Shown here piece by piece: positions 1 through 9,953 of a DNA stretch of 64,000 nucleotides (the stretch's first letter is position 1; each line of letters starts with the position of its first letter). The stretch spans positions 496,001-560,000 of the forward strand of contig OY723241.1 in the NCBI GenBank assembly GCA_963210315.1, in the 5' to 3' direction. Position numbers and translations under genes: made by a program. Source of the DNA: Rhynchopus euleeides (lineage: Eukaryota > Euglenozoa > Diplonemea > Diplonemida > Diplonemidae). Under the pieces are notes generated by a model that searched no databases, was not told where the DNA came from, and saw nothing but the letters and a program-made list of their open reading frames with translations.

Positions 1-247
1 CGTCTGGCTCTCCAGTTGGCCAGCAAGGCGAACGGTACGTGGGACAGACTTCCCTTCCATCCTTGTGCGCGCCCTGTCGACTGGGGAAAACTTAGAAAAA
101 GTTTTTTCCTCTGCGAAACAACCTTAGAAAAAAATCCCCTAACAAAATTCTTAGAAAAAAACTTTTTTTCCCCTTACAAAAATTCTTAGAAAAAAAGTTC
201 AGAATCCTGAAAGTGGGGAACAAGCCCCCCAGTTAGGAACAGCCCTG
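1..247. other. Gene-free edge with A/T-rich short repeat
   Basis: I see no gene. Between about 85 and 200 the motif TTAGAAAAA recurs four or five times, separated by T-runs and short C-runs. It is an irregular short-period A/T repeat that contrasts with the GC-rich surroundings, and its function is unknown. Confidence 0.5.
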
Positions 248-1560
248 CTGGGGGGGGTCAAATAATTGTAACCCCTACGATTATTTAGCGACGCGGTCTG
301 TATAAATCGGGTGTCCCAAAATTTACAAATTTTCAACGGTGGTGAATAATCGTAGGGGTTACGATTATTCACTTTTGGCAAAAATTTACCCGTTTTGCTG
401 TTCAGAATGTCAATTGGTGGGGTGGGGGTGGGTGTGGGTCGCATTCTCGGCCTGTCTCACCGGCATTCCGTGCACACAGCAACAGCACCGGTGGAAACTG
501 GCCATAGCACCCCGGTGGGCCACCAGGAGGGGAGGGACCCGGTGTGAGGCGCTTGAGTCATCCAGATGGGCACACGGTGGGGTCCGACACCCGATGTCGG
601 ACCCTGTGACCCGTTTTTTAGGTACCCTCCACACCCAGTGCGCGCTCGACCGTCGAATGGTTTTTCTGGTCCCGTGCACTTCCCTGCCTGCCACACCACC
701 CCCTCGACCCCATCCCCAGCACCAGAGCGTCGTTGGCTGGCGTGCGCGGGGCACGCGTCGAATACCGATGACGGGGCCTGTGTTCCTGGGGCGCTGACGA
801 GGTCCGAAGGGATTGACGCCTTGGCTCAGTCCTTACGTTTGGATGAGGGCGTGGTTTTTGACGTAGCGGGAGCCCTCAAGAATACAGCACAGCTGCACCT
901 GCTCTTGCGCCGTCTCCAGTTCGCATAGTCCCTTCGTATGACGGTGACTGGGAGCCCTGGCTGTCCCGATCTATTTCAATGACTGTATCAGTTTCCAGCC
1001 TAGTTCCCATGCTTGGGTGCTTGGCTCGGGTGCACCCTTCGAGGTGGTACAGAGAATGCAAAGAGAGTCCACAGGGGGGTCTGGGGGGCGGAGCCCCCCA
1101 GCCGCCGGAGGCCACGGTAGTGAACATCTGTTCCTTGTGGGGTACAGTTTCTGGACTGTGTCCATCTTCCTGAGGTTGCGTATGGGCCACCCCAGAATTT
1201 TGGTGCCCCCCCCCCCCCCCCAGGCTCACCTCACTGGCAGGGAACCTGGGGGCGGGGGGGCCTCAAACCATACTCTCTTCCACCCATTAAACTCGGGGCA
1301 TGTGTGCTCCGACATGTGGGGTGACTCAATCACTGGTCTATGACGACCGATTCTCCACTTTGTACAGCCTGAGTGGGATCCCTGCTGTTCCTGTTGCTTG
1401 ATCTTCTGAGGAAAAGTCAGAAATTTGGCCAAAAGTGAATAATCGTAACCCCTACGATTATTCAAAACAAATTTACGTATAAATGGCCCAGAAAATGTTG
1501 TACAATTAATCGCCCCCTTACGATTATTCGACTACTTACGATTAATTGCCCCCCCCCCAG
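248..1560. mobile_element. TIR element A (CTGGGGGGGG termini, TACGATTATT subterminal repeats)
   Basis: The left end begins CTGGGGGGGGTCAAATAATT. The right end, read on the other strand, begins CTGGGGGGGGGGCAATTAAT. Just inside both ends are repeated copies of AACCCCTACGATTATT in both orientations (about 270-290, 345-371, 1440-1465, 1515-1545). TA follows the right end at 1561-1562; the left dinucleotide is TG, so one copy of the presumed TA duplication has decayed. No transposase was recognised inside. It carries one minus-oriented copy of the dispersed GC hairpin repeat (1071-1134). The boundaries are a visual inference. Confidence 0.55.
1071..1134 (-). repeat. Dispersed GC hairpin repeat, copy 1
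   Basis: Read on the minus strand: GAACAGATGTTCACTACCGT, then GGCCTCCGGCGGCTGGGG, then the hairpin GGGGCTCCGCCCCCCAG and a C-run. The other four copies are on the plus strand. Confidence 0.9.
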
Positions 1561-1748
1561 TAAGTGAATGGACCGCACCACAGGGACTGCCTGCCCAAGG
1601 AATTTCGCAGGGTACGCGAGTTTGCAGGGGAAAAAAATACTCGGGGGTCCCTCGCTACCAGTCACAAGCTCGTCAGTCAGTGAGAGGAAGGTGGGCCGTG
1701 GCCCACTTGTTGTCTCACTCAGTCACGCCTGGTAGCGAGGGCCCCCTA

Positions 1749-2399
1749 CTGGGGGGGGCTAAATAGAAGGGGGGGGTCAAATACAAGGGGGGGGGCCTAT
1801 TAGAAGGGGGGGGGTCTGAAAATTCGAAATTCATAAATTTTTTCGCCGAATACAAGGGGGGGGGGCTTGTATTTGGCGGAAGCCGAATTTCAGCCAAATT
1901 TCAAATTTTCAGCCTGTTTTTCCAGTCATAACAGGCACCCCATGGTCAAAATGACCCCACTGCGGTCCGCACGGAATCCAAGCATTCAAAGGAACGGGGT
2001 TTTGGACACCAGTGTGGGGGTCATCGCAGGTTGCTGACTCCCGGGAATATCCTCCCATGATCAGGAGCCAAACCAGACCCACATTTCATGTGTGATACTT
2101 GGCACCTCCACCCACAAAATGACCCCACCACGATCCGCACGGATTCCGAATAGTGCAATGGAAGGCGAAAATCGCGATTCCACGAGGTCACCTGGGGCAA
2201 AATTCACCAAAATTTGGAAAATTCGGCTTCCGCCGAATACAAGCCCCCCCCCCCCCCCCCCTTGTATTTGACCCCCCCCTTCTATTTGGCCACCCACTGC
2301 AAAAATTGCCTAAAATTTTGGGCCCTCGAAAACCCCCAAAAAAACTCGATCCTACGCCGAATACAAGGGGGGGGGGGGCTTCTATTTAGCCCCCCCCAG
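1749..2399. mobile_element. Short TIR element B (MITE-like) flanked by TA
   Basis: A TA at 1747-1748 precedes CTGGGGGGGGCTAAATAGAA, and the exact inverted end is followed by TA at 2400-2401. The 651-bp interior holds a second inverted pair, GGGGGGGTCAAATACAAG near 1770-1790 and its complement near 2258-2278, and then GCCGAATACAAG pairs. This suggests nesting or multiple inverted modules. No ORF is convincing. The size, inverted ends and TA flanks fit a non-autonomous DNA transposon whose terminus is shared with elements A and J. Confidence 0.65.
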
Positions 2400-2401
2400 T
2401 A

Positions 2402-3106
2402 GGGGTCAAAAAATATACGCAGAAGAAAAAGAACACAAATGAGAAAAACAAAAGGGGGGGCGGGGCGGGGGGAGGAGAAAGCGCGGGCGAGAGACGCACG
2501 GCATCCGCACACTGGAGGGGGGGGGGGTGCGGCAAACCAACATCTTACTTCGCAAAGAACCCGCACAACAGCCCCCACCCCCACCCCCCCCCCCCCCGTC
2601 TCCTCCCCGCCTGACCCTCCACACACCCCCCTCCACAGTTCCGGTTCTGAGCTGGTTGTGCAGAAGACGGGTCGGGGATGATGATGAGAATATAGATGTG
2701 CCGTGAGAGGGGGGGGGGGGGGATGGGGGGAGAGGGGGGTGGTCTCCGCACCGGTGATATGCAAACGGGACGTTTTGTTTTTTTTCCCCCGGCGCATTTC
2801 TCCAATTTCTTTTGTGAGAAAAACGCCAGCACTCGTAGCACCGAGAGAAATCCACCGACCCTAACCCCGCCTGTGCCCCCTCCCCCCCCCCCCCCCATAT
2901 GTCGACCACTCACACCCTAACGTCCCCAACGCCTGCCCCCTCCCACCAGATCTGATCACTGGCCCCACACTGGCTCTCCCCCCCTTTGCAGGCATGCAGC
3001 ACTGGGGATCGTTGTGTTTTTTTTCCCTTTTTCCTCTTCACCTGCGCACGCAATAAAAACACACACACATAAACACAACACACGCTAATTTGTATACTCC
3101 AACACA
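2402..3106. other. Intergenic, G/C homopolymer-rich
   Basis: This gene-free stretch lies downstream of the minus-strand WD40/TM gene. It contains several C or G runs of 9-15 (for example about 2582-2597 and 2708-2722) and a CA-rich microsatellite near 3058-3080. The open frames here are low-complexity Pro/Gly/Arg translations of these tracts and are not credible genes. Confidence 0.6.
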
Positions 3107-4312
3107 TCACTCGGCAACCACAGGGTCCTCCTCACCGTCACTTCCGAGAGGCTGCTCGTCGTGCTCGGTCGCAATGTCCCCGTCGTTAAGACGCTCCCTC
3201 ATAGCCTCTGCAACCTGCTGGTTGTTCTCCTCGTCCACGTTGTAGTTGCTCTTCTTGCCGGACCGCAGGCAGAAGAAGGCCAGCCCAGCCACACCCAGGA
3301 GGACACCCCCGGCGATCGCCAGGATCAGCATCACCGGGAAGCCGCTGTCGTCGCTGTCCTCCTCGCGCGGGGCATCGGTGGGGGAGGGCGTGTTGGGCGC
3401 CGTGGTGCTGAGAACCGGTGCCGCAGACTTGAGGTCCGAAATGAGGAGGGAGGAGGGGCCGCTCGCCACCACGACGGTGTCGCTGATGAACACCACGCCG
3501 GTCGTCTGCCCGGCGGGCCCGTCGATGGCGTACAGCAGGGTGTAGTCCGTCATGTTCCACACCAGCAGCTTGCCATCCTCGATGGCCGTCGCAGCCGTCG
3601 ACCCGTCAGGGGAGAAGGCAATAGCGTAGGCGGAGGTCTCGGCCCCAAGCCCCTTCACCTGCGTGGCGGTCCCGTGGTCGAGGTCGAACACGTTGACGGC
3701 GGCGATGTGTGTGTGCTCGTGGGAGCCCACCAGGAGGGTCATCCCGTCGGGCGACACAGCCACATCGTACACCGATGCGCCTGTGACCTGCTGCACGTGG
3801 TAGGGCTTCGTGGTGCGGAAGATGTTGACGCCGCTGGGACCACCGGCGATGATGTGCTCATTCGCGTACACAATAGCCGTGGCCTCCAGCGCGTCGATGT
3901 CAGTCAGGTCGTTGCTTGCGGTGGTGTTGACCTTCACGCCGGTGGTGGTGGCAAACGCGACTTCAGTGCCATCAGGCGACAGCGCCATCGCGTTGACCTT
4001 CACATCGTACTGCTCGATGGGGGTGGGGGTTCCCGAGATGTCATACATCGCTGCACCCTCATGCGACGCGACCCACAGCCACGGCCCCTGGAAGACGAGC
4101 GACGTCACGTTGCTTTTGAAGGCCTTGAAAGACGAGGTGGGCTTGAGGGTAGCAGAGTTCCACATGTGCACGGTGCCCGTCGTGTCCCCCGCAACTAAGA
4201 CGTCGTGGTGTGCGGACTGCGCCAGGCAGGTGAAAGGGTGCTCACCCTGGACCGTCTGGGCCTGCGCAGTCGCAGCGAGCAGCCCCAGCACCACAACGGA
4301 AATGGCACGCAT
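3107..4312 (-). CDS. Secreted-topology WD40 repeat protein with one C-terminal transmembrane helix
   Basis: This is a 401-residue single-exon gene. Residues 1-18 form a clear signal peptide (MRAISVVVLGLLAATAQA). Residues about 25-300 are WD40-like blades, recognisable from repeated 'aVSPDG..vA.a...g.v.vwn' patterns such as IAFSPDGSTAATAIEDGKLL. A Thr/Pro/Ser linker precedes a hydrophobic helix at about 327-350 (VMLILAIAGGVLLGVAGLAF). The acidic cytoplasmic tail begins with basic residues. The predicted topology is type I, with the propeller in the ER lumen or outside the cell. Sec12/PREB also pairs WD40 with a TM helix but has a cytosolic propeller and no signal peptide, so it is not an obvious match. 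A CAG lies 12 nt before the ATG, suitable as a trans-splice acceptor. Function is unknown. Confidence 0.8.
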   Translation of the reverse strand: MRAISVVVLGLLAATAQAQTVQGEHPFTCLAQSAHHDVLVAGDTTGTVHMWNSATLKPTSSFKAFKSNVTSLVFQGPWLWVASHEGAAMYDISGTPTPIEQYDVKVNAMALSPDGTEVAFATTTGVKVNTTASNDLTDIDALEATAIVYANEHIIAGGPSGVNIFRTTKPYHVQQVTGASVYDVAVSPDGMTLLVGSHEHTHIAAVNVFDLDHGTATQVKGLGAETSAYAIAFSPDGSTAATAIEDGKLLVWNMTDYTLLYAIDGPAGQTTGVVFISDTVVVASGPSSLLISDLKSAAPVLSTTAPNTPSPTDAPREEDSDDSGFPVMLILAIAGGVLLGVAGLAFFCLRSGKKSNYNVDEENNQQVAEAMRERLNDGDIATEHDEQPLGSDGEEDPVVAE

Positions 4313-4345
4313 TGTTGGTAGCTCTGGAGGTGGTTTGCGCGCCTC
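4313..4345 (-). promoter_or_regulatory. Putative trans-splice acceptor for the WD40/TM gene
   Basis: On the minus strand AAACCACCTCCAG ends at 4324, 12 nt before the start codon. The short pyrimidine-rich tract and AG near the ATG suit addition of a spliced leader, but transcript ends are needed to confirm it. Confidence 0.35.
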
Positions 4346-5247
4346 GCTGTTTGGGTAACCTGTGGGGTGATGGTCTTTACTGGGAGGTGGTGCAGCAAAA
4401 TATACAACAAACCCGTGAAATATGGAGAAGACAACAACGGAAGCGCGGGGGCCTCAGAGAACATCCCACGGAACGGAAACCTTGCATCGCGTGCGTGAGC
4501 AAAAACGCGAGCAAACAGGCTTTGGGACAATGCTCGAGGACACCACCTCCCTGCTTGAGAGGGGTAGTGTGTGCTCACGAAAGGTACACCCTAACGCCTG
4601 CCACACTGACACAGCATGACACTTTTGAGCTCAGGGCTGATGATGCCATCATGATAAAAGAGCTACACAAAAGAGAGGGGGGGGGGAAGAGGGGGAGAGG
4701 AGCCGCTTTGACATGGTCCGAACAGCTGCACACCGCTACGCTATCGCAGGCCCCACCGCGGGGCGTACACAGGCGCTGCAAGCCACACATATATCCCCGC
4801 CCCCAGCCACACCATCCCACACACTGTACTGCCTGTTCGGCACCGCTCACACTGAACTCTGGAGGACCGACGCCTAGAAACCCCAATGCTGGCCGGGCAC
4901 TGACACTTGGAGTGTATCTGTCACTCACTTACTCAGCACATTTACCTGGAGCCCCATCAAGCTGCGCTGTGAACTGCTTGCCGTATCACTTTATACTTTA
5001 TAGCCTGCTCACCTGCAGGTTCATTTTCCTCGCATCATGTATCCCCCCGTTTTTTTACCACAACAGGGAACCTGTCAGTGTCAAAAAGATAGTAGGCGGC
5101 GTTTTGGGCAACAAATACAACCCCCTCATCAGGCTGCGGAGTTGCTTTTGTTTTGCCCGGATTTGGCGCACAAAACAACAGCCTTATCTTTTTTGCAGTG
5201 TTGGGGGGGGGCAGATGGATTTCGCGAAACTAGGCGTCGCGTAGTGT
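4346..5247. other. Gene-free stretch
   Basis: No gene or structured repeat was recognised upstream of the WD40/TM gene. The only notable features are a G-run at about 4677-4684 and purine-rich sequence. Open frames in several phases have no recognisable domain. Confidence 0.5.
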
Positions 5248-5261
5248 CCCCCCCCCCCCTA

Positions 5262-6408
5262 GGCATACTTGTCCCCCCATATGGGGAACCCCCTAAATCT
5301 GGGGGAAATATGGGGGGTCTCAAAACCCCGCCCCCATATGGGGAAAAAGGCTGAAAATATGGGGAAAACCCGGTAAAATATGGGGGAATATGGGGGAAAT
5401 ATGGGGCCCATATGGGGGGATATGGGGGTATTCGTGCTGCAACGGGAGAACATCAAACCACTCAGGCACAGACACACACGAAGTGCGCGTCGAAACCGGC
5501 CTCATGCCTTGTTGGGGATCCTCCAGGAGTCCGATCCTGGGGAGGTGCGCCCTCGTTCAGGTGTGGCCAGGTCTGGCCCCCCCTGGAAGATCCCCCAGGT
5601 GGGTCGCACCGACCTCCTGTTCCTCTCCTGCGCCGATACAGCGGCAGCGGAGAGCAAACGCTTCCCGGTTTGGCGGGGCACCGCAGTGACAGCGGCAGCG
5701 GTGGTGGACACATACGCACAGACACACATAGCGCGTTCAGGGTTAACAGCTCCTCACAACACACACTCTTGTGTTTATAAGTCCTCACTCTGGTGTGTTT
5801 GCGATTGCGAACTGCCCCCTGAGGTCCTTAATTAGACAAGGGAATTCACAAGCAGTGCATTCTGGTGTCAGGCGCTTCCGCCGCTTTTGACCGCTCCGAG
5901 CGCCGAAAAGTCGGAGTCGACGCTCGTCACCAGGCAGCTTGACATGTTCAAGCTGCATCTGCCGGGTGGAATGAGACCTGTGAAGGCCAGTACAAGGACT
6001 GGCTGCAGGACGCAACTGTTCTGTCAGCAAAGACAGGACTACTGGACAGCATGCTCTGATGACCGCTACTCAGACTTGAAGAAAGTGGCGGTCGGCACTC
6101 TCACAGCACCTTTTGTGGTCTGACTCGAGCACTTCAGCCGGGCGTTTCCTCTCTGCAGAAAGCGACGAGGTGAGATGGCTCTGCAAGGTGCTAGACGTCC
6201 CCTGTCAGTGGCTGACTTCACACCCTGTGAAAAGCAGAACGAAGAGAACTGTTTGCTGACTGCTTCCACCTGAGGAACCCCTGGGTTTTCCCCCATATAT
6301 CCCCCATATGGGGGAAATATGGGGGAACAGGACTTGAAAAACCCCCCATATTCCCCCCATATTTTCCCCATATTTTTGGCCTTCCCCATATGGGGGTACA
6401 AGTATGCC
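5262..6408. mobile_element. TIR element C1 (GGCATAC termini, ATATGGGG subterminal array)
   Basis: The flanks are TA (5260-5261 and 6409-6410). The termini are GGCATACTTGT and its inverted copy ACAAGTATGCC. Immediately inside, ATATGGGG and the palindrome CCCCATATGGGG recur about ten times at 5275-5430 and again at 6290-6395. Such arrays resemble the multiple transposase-binding sites found near the ends of some DNA transposons, but no transposase is evident in the roughly 850-bp centre. The element is preceded by a run of 12 C (5248-5259) and followed directly by element D1, so it sits exactly at the left junction of D1. Confidence 0.75.
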
Positions 6409-6690
6409 TAGGGGGGGTCATAAGCCCGTACAAAACCAAAATTTTCGACATACCATCAGAGCCGCCCTAATACCTGATCTGACCCGAAAATCCGACCCAT
6501 ACCCCCCCGGAAACTGTCTGGGGCCCACTTGTGACACCTGATACGCACTTTTGTGATGATTTTTTGGGGTCCTAAAAAATGTACCTCAGTTTCGTACCTT
6601 GCCTTTGTACCTGAACCACTCCCGACCGCATTATTTCGTTCTTTGCAAGGGAAGGGTGTCACTACGCTCACTCAGCACGCCGAGCAACAC

Positions 6691-7709
6691 ATGCCGCGTG
6701 CCCAGGGCCTCGCAGAGGTGTCAGATGCTGCTGCAGAGGAGTACCTTGCTCGAAAGACGCTCGCCAAACGGGAGATGTGCGGGGTCTCGGCAGAGAGCGT
6801 TGTGGCAGACCTGCGTAAAAAGAAAACGGCACACGACATCGGTGAGGCGACATTATTTCGGGCGCTCCGTCGGGCTGGGTACATAGGAGAGCGAGTGGGA
6901 CGTGGTGACGACAGATATATGCAGTGGTGCATCAACTGCCCGCACGTGCGGGAAAAGCGGCGTTCCTTGCTAGCCAAGAAAGATGTCACCTGCACTCCTA
7001 CTCCTCCCACTCCTCCTGCTCCTACCCCCACACCAACTGATGTGGGCAGTGAGAGTGATGGCAGCTCCAGAGCAGCAGATGATCTAGGAAGCAATGAGCG
7101 GGTCAGCCGGGCAGACTACCTCAGTCTGTACCGGAAGTACGAAGCGTTGCGGGCCCGCCACCACCGCCTCCAGGAGAGGACCCGAGGGTTGAGAGTAGGG
7201 TTGTACAACGCCAGGGGAGGGTATTCCCCTGGCGTTGAGACATCCCTGGCGACCTTGCGGTCGCACTGTGTGGGGGCTGAGTCGGCAGGCAGATGCCGAT
7301 CCAATGACCTTGTTGAGTCCCCACATGGTACACTCTCATACGTGTTGTCGAGACTGCGTGGTGTGCATATCCTGCGGGGCGCAAATTACACAGCACAATC
7401 ATAACCACTTCGGCTCTCAGGGCGTACAATATCCCAATCGTGCCTTCACAGGCTAAGATCGACGAAGCAAAAGCATCTACAACGCTGCCTACTAATGCCG
7501 ATGCAGCCTCCCAGGCGTACGAAGTACTCACAATGACCCATATGCGATCGAAGTACTACACCCAGAAGGTGGCTGAACTCATTCTGCTGACGCAACAACA
7601 CAACATTCCCACTAATCAGGTCAAGAAAGACCTTGCCGAGGCACTGGGGAAGGCAACATGCGTGCCACCTGAGCCAGAACCACCGCAGAAAAGGCAAAGA
7701 ACGAAATAA
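6691..7709 (+). CDS. Hypothetical protein encoded inside element D1 (probably two exons)
   Basis: The open frame from the ATG at 6691 encodes a helical, charged region. It includes a helix-turn-helix-like stretch (ATLFRALRRAGYIGERVG), a Cys pair (WCINCPHVREKRR), a Pro/Thr linker and a coiled-coil-like segment (LYRKYEALRARHHRLQERTR). A downstream frame opens just after a good acceptor (CCTTCACAG, ending 7451) and ends in a basic, nuclear-localisation-like tail (PPQKRQRTK) at 7709. Joining 6691-7194 to 7452-7709 keeps phase 0 and gives about 253 residues; the donor (AGA|GTAGGG) is the weak point. The proposed intron contains a perfect 12-bp hairpin (7206-7237). DNA binding and a role in transposition are plausible only by context. 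No catalytic motif is seen. Confidence 0.4.
7206..7237. repeat. Perfect 12-bp hairpin in the proposed intron of the D1 gene
   Basis: CAACGCCAGGGG at 7206-7217 pairs with CCCCTGGCGTTG at 7226-7237 around an 8-nt loop. It lies just downstream of the proposed donor. Confidence 0.8.
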
Positions 7710-8057
7710 TGCGGTCGGGAGTGGTTCAGGTACAAAGGCAAGGTACGAAACTGAGGTACATTTTTTAGGACCCCAAAAAATCATCACAAAAGTGCGTATC
7801 AGGTGTCACAAGTGGGCCCCAGACAGTTTCCGGGGGGGTATGGGTCGGATTTTCGGGTCAGATCAGGTATTAGGGCGGTTCTGATGGTATGTTGAAAATT
7901 TTGGTTTTCGTACGTTTTTAGGGGGGCTTATGACCCCCCCTACCCCCCCCCCCCATGGAGGCCACAAAAGTGAGAAAACGAAGCCCCCCCCAATATAATG
8001 CAGCCTCATGCAATGAAGGAGGAAATGAAACACGGGGGGGGGGGGGGGGGGGGGGTA

Positions 8058-9396
8058 GGGGTGGGTATACCCCCCTATACGCGTGAGAAAATAACATTTT
8101 TCGGGAACACCAAAAAGTACCTCAGAAAGCCATGTAAAGGGTGCCAATGTGCCCAGATCGTCCCAAAAGTGTTTTGTGGTGGAGATTTCACCACCAGATC
8201 AACCTCAGTGCTGATATTTTGGCATTCTAAAAAATTTGCCCATCGGTGGTTCCTACGGTGCCCCCCGGATAGGCACTGCACACTCACTCACACCCCTTCA
8301 CATGGCTAGTGCCACCCCACAAGCCTGTTACCAAGAAAATATCACCCTCGGGAACCAGCTCGCGCAGACTGTAGAACGAGGCTACTCCCGCATGCCAGAT
8401 TCTATAGCAATCGACACTCTTCTCCATGACGACATGCTGCCTGTGTTGAGCGCCGCACTGTGCCACAGTTGAACTCAGTCACTTCTGAAAACTCATCTTC
8501 GCGGAGAACTGGGCGCTCCTGGTGAGATATTAAGCTGAGGCGCAATCATTTCGATAGGCTCAAGGCACGCCTCCAAACCCTCACGAAATTCAAAGTCCAA
8601 ACACCTGCCTGCCAGCCTGGGAACCAATGCCTGGCTGCGCACACTGCAGCACTGTCAACAGCAGGAATGCACAGACACGCAGCAGGTGAACTGAGTTACT
8701 ATGCACAAATTTGCTGAATTCGAAGCAAATGACGAGGAGGCTTTTGCAAACCACCCGAATCGATGGAAGTCATTCCTGTGACACCTGGCTCTGTTGAGGG
8801 GTGTGATGGACGAATTGCCCATCAGGCGAGGCACAGGCGCGCCCTGAAGCGCAATCGTATTGACGAGCTTCGGGTGCTCTGTGAAAGAAATAAACTGGCT
8901 GTGAATACCGACAGCCATCTGATTTTTCAGCAGGGCTCCACGCAGGATAACAAGACCATACAGGCCCATACCTGTCGGGATATGCACATCGAGATCAATC
9001 CATACAGGCAATCTGTGCCTATCCAGGCCTGTACAGGCCAAGGCACGCCTATACGTGCATGTAATTCGCGCAAAAATCAGTGGGACAGGGGCACAATCGT
9101 CGAAACTCGTGTCCGGGCAATTTCCGACACCCCTTTCACCACGCCTACCCCGTATTGTGCCAGCAAAAGGGCGTGTCCAGCAAACAGAGGCGGGCCTACG
9201 GTACCACCAGGAACCACCGGTGGCAAATTTTCCGGAACCCCAAAAAACACCCCATAAGGCCCCACAAATGGTGTTGGTGGCCTCAGGATATCATTCTGGC
9301 ACCCTTTGGGGTCGGTGCGTGTGTCAGGTAGGGGCTGAGAGGTGTTTAGAGCGTGTCCTGAAAATACCCATTTTCTCACAGGGGTATACCCACCCC
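8058..9396. mobile_element. TIR element E (GGGGTGGGTATACC termini) inserted in a poly-G TA site
   Basis: The left end is GGGGTGGGTATACCCC, and the right end is its inverse GGTATACCCACCCC. Both are flanked by TA (8056-8057 and 9397-9398). Outside each TA is a G-run: about 23 G at 8033-8055 and about 14 G from 9399. The inverted similarity continues about 200 bp inward, imperfectly (for example GTGAGAAAAT near both ends, and the motif GTGGTTCCT at about 8243 and 9208). A 164-residue open frame at 8763-9257 has no recognisable domain. This insertion is independent of the C/D composites but uses the same kind of target. Confidence 0.7.
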
Positions 9397-9412
9397 TAGG
9401 GGGGGGGGGGGG

Positions 9413-9939
9413 TGGTCAGCAGGGCCCCGATCGAGAGCCTTGGCGCAGTGCAGCAAAACTCAACCGGGGAGGAGAGGAGGTCCTCGCTTGTTTGCAAACA
9501 CTCCTGGCACACTTCAGGAATCTGCCACTTGCTTGCATTGCACGCACCCACCGGAGAGGAGGGGCTCGCTTGTTTGCAAATACTACTGAAAAAGATAAGG
9601 CGTTGTTTGTGCGCCAAACCCGGGTGAACAAACCTCACGTGTTTTGCCTGAAGGTTGGTGTGAATGTGCGCACAGTCATAACAACAAGGCAAGGTATATT
9701 GTGTGTGTCACCCAAAGCGCTGCCAACGATCTTTTTCACTGTGACAAGATTCTTGTGTGTGACAAATTTCAGGAATCTGTCACTCGCTTGCATCGCACCG
9801 CCGGAGAGGAGGGACTCCCTTGTTTGCAAAAAAGGGGGAGGGGGGAAACAAACAAAAAGAGCCCCGCAAACCCGCAGCTCACCTCGTTCGACAATTCTTC
9901 GAGGTGTGTGTGCGCTTTCACAGCAACATCGCCCCACCT
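9413..9939. other. Gene-free spacer between elements
   Basis: No gene is recognised. The phrase CTTGTTTGCAAA occurs three times (about 9487, 9568 and 9819), followed in two cases by similar sequence, so this is probably a degraded direct repeat. Confidence 0.4.
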
Positions 9940-9953
9940 CCCCCCCCCCCCTA

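Larger units (their letters stand above)
6411..7940. mobile_element. TIR element D1 (GGGGGGGTCATAAG termini, about 245-bp TIRs) carrying a gene
   Basis: The element starts GGGGGGGTCATAAGCC and ends with its inverse, GGCTTATGACCCCCCC. TA lies at 6409-6410 and 7941-7942. The inverted arms extend about 245 bp (6411-6655 against 7695-7940) with small mismatches, and both contain the same unique sequence around the octamer TGTGACAC. The right flank is a 12-C run (7943-7954), matching the 12-C run left of element C1. The unique interior (about 6656-7694) encodes a plus-strand, probably spliced ORF. This is a candidate self-contained transposon family with an unrecognised protein. Confidence 0.8.

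Noticed and set aside
5248..7954. Telomere-like interpretation of C-rich TA tracts
   Set aside because: The tracts are C(n)TAC(n) with a single TA, not a tandem CCCTAA-type repeat.
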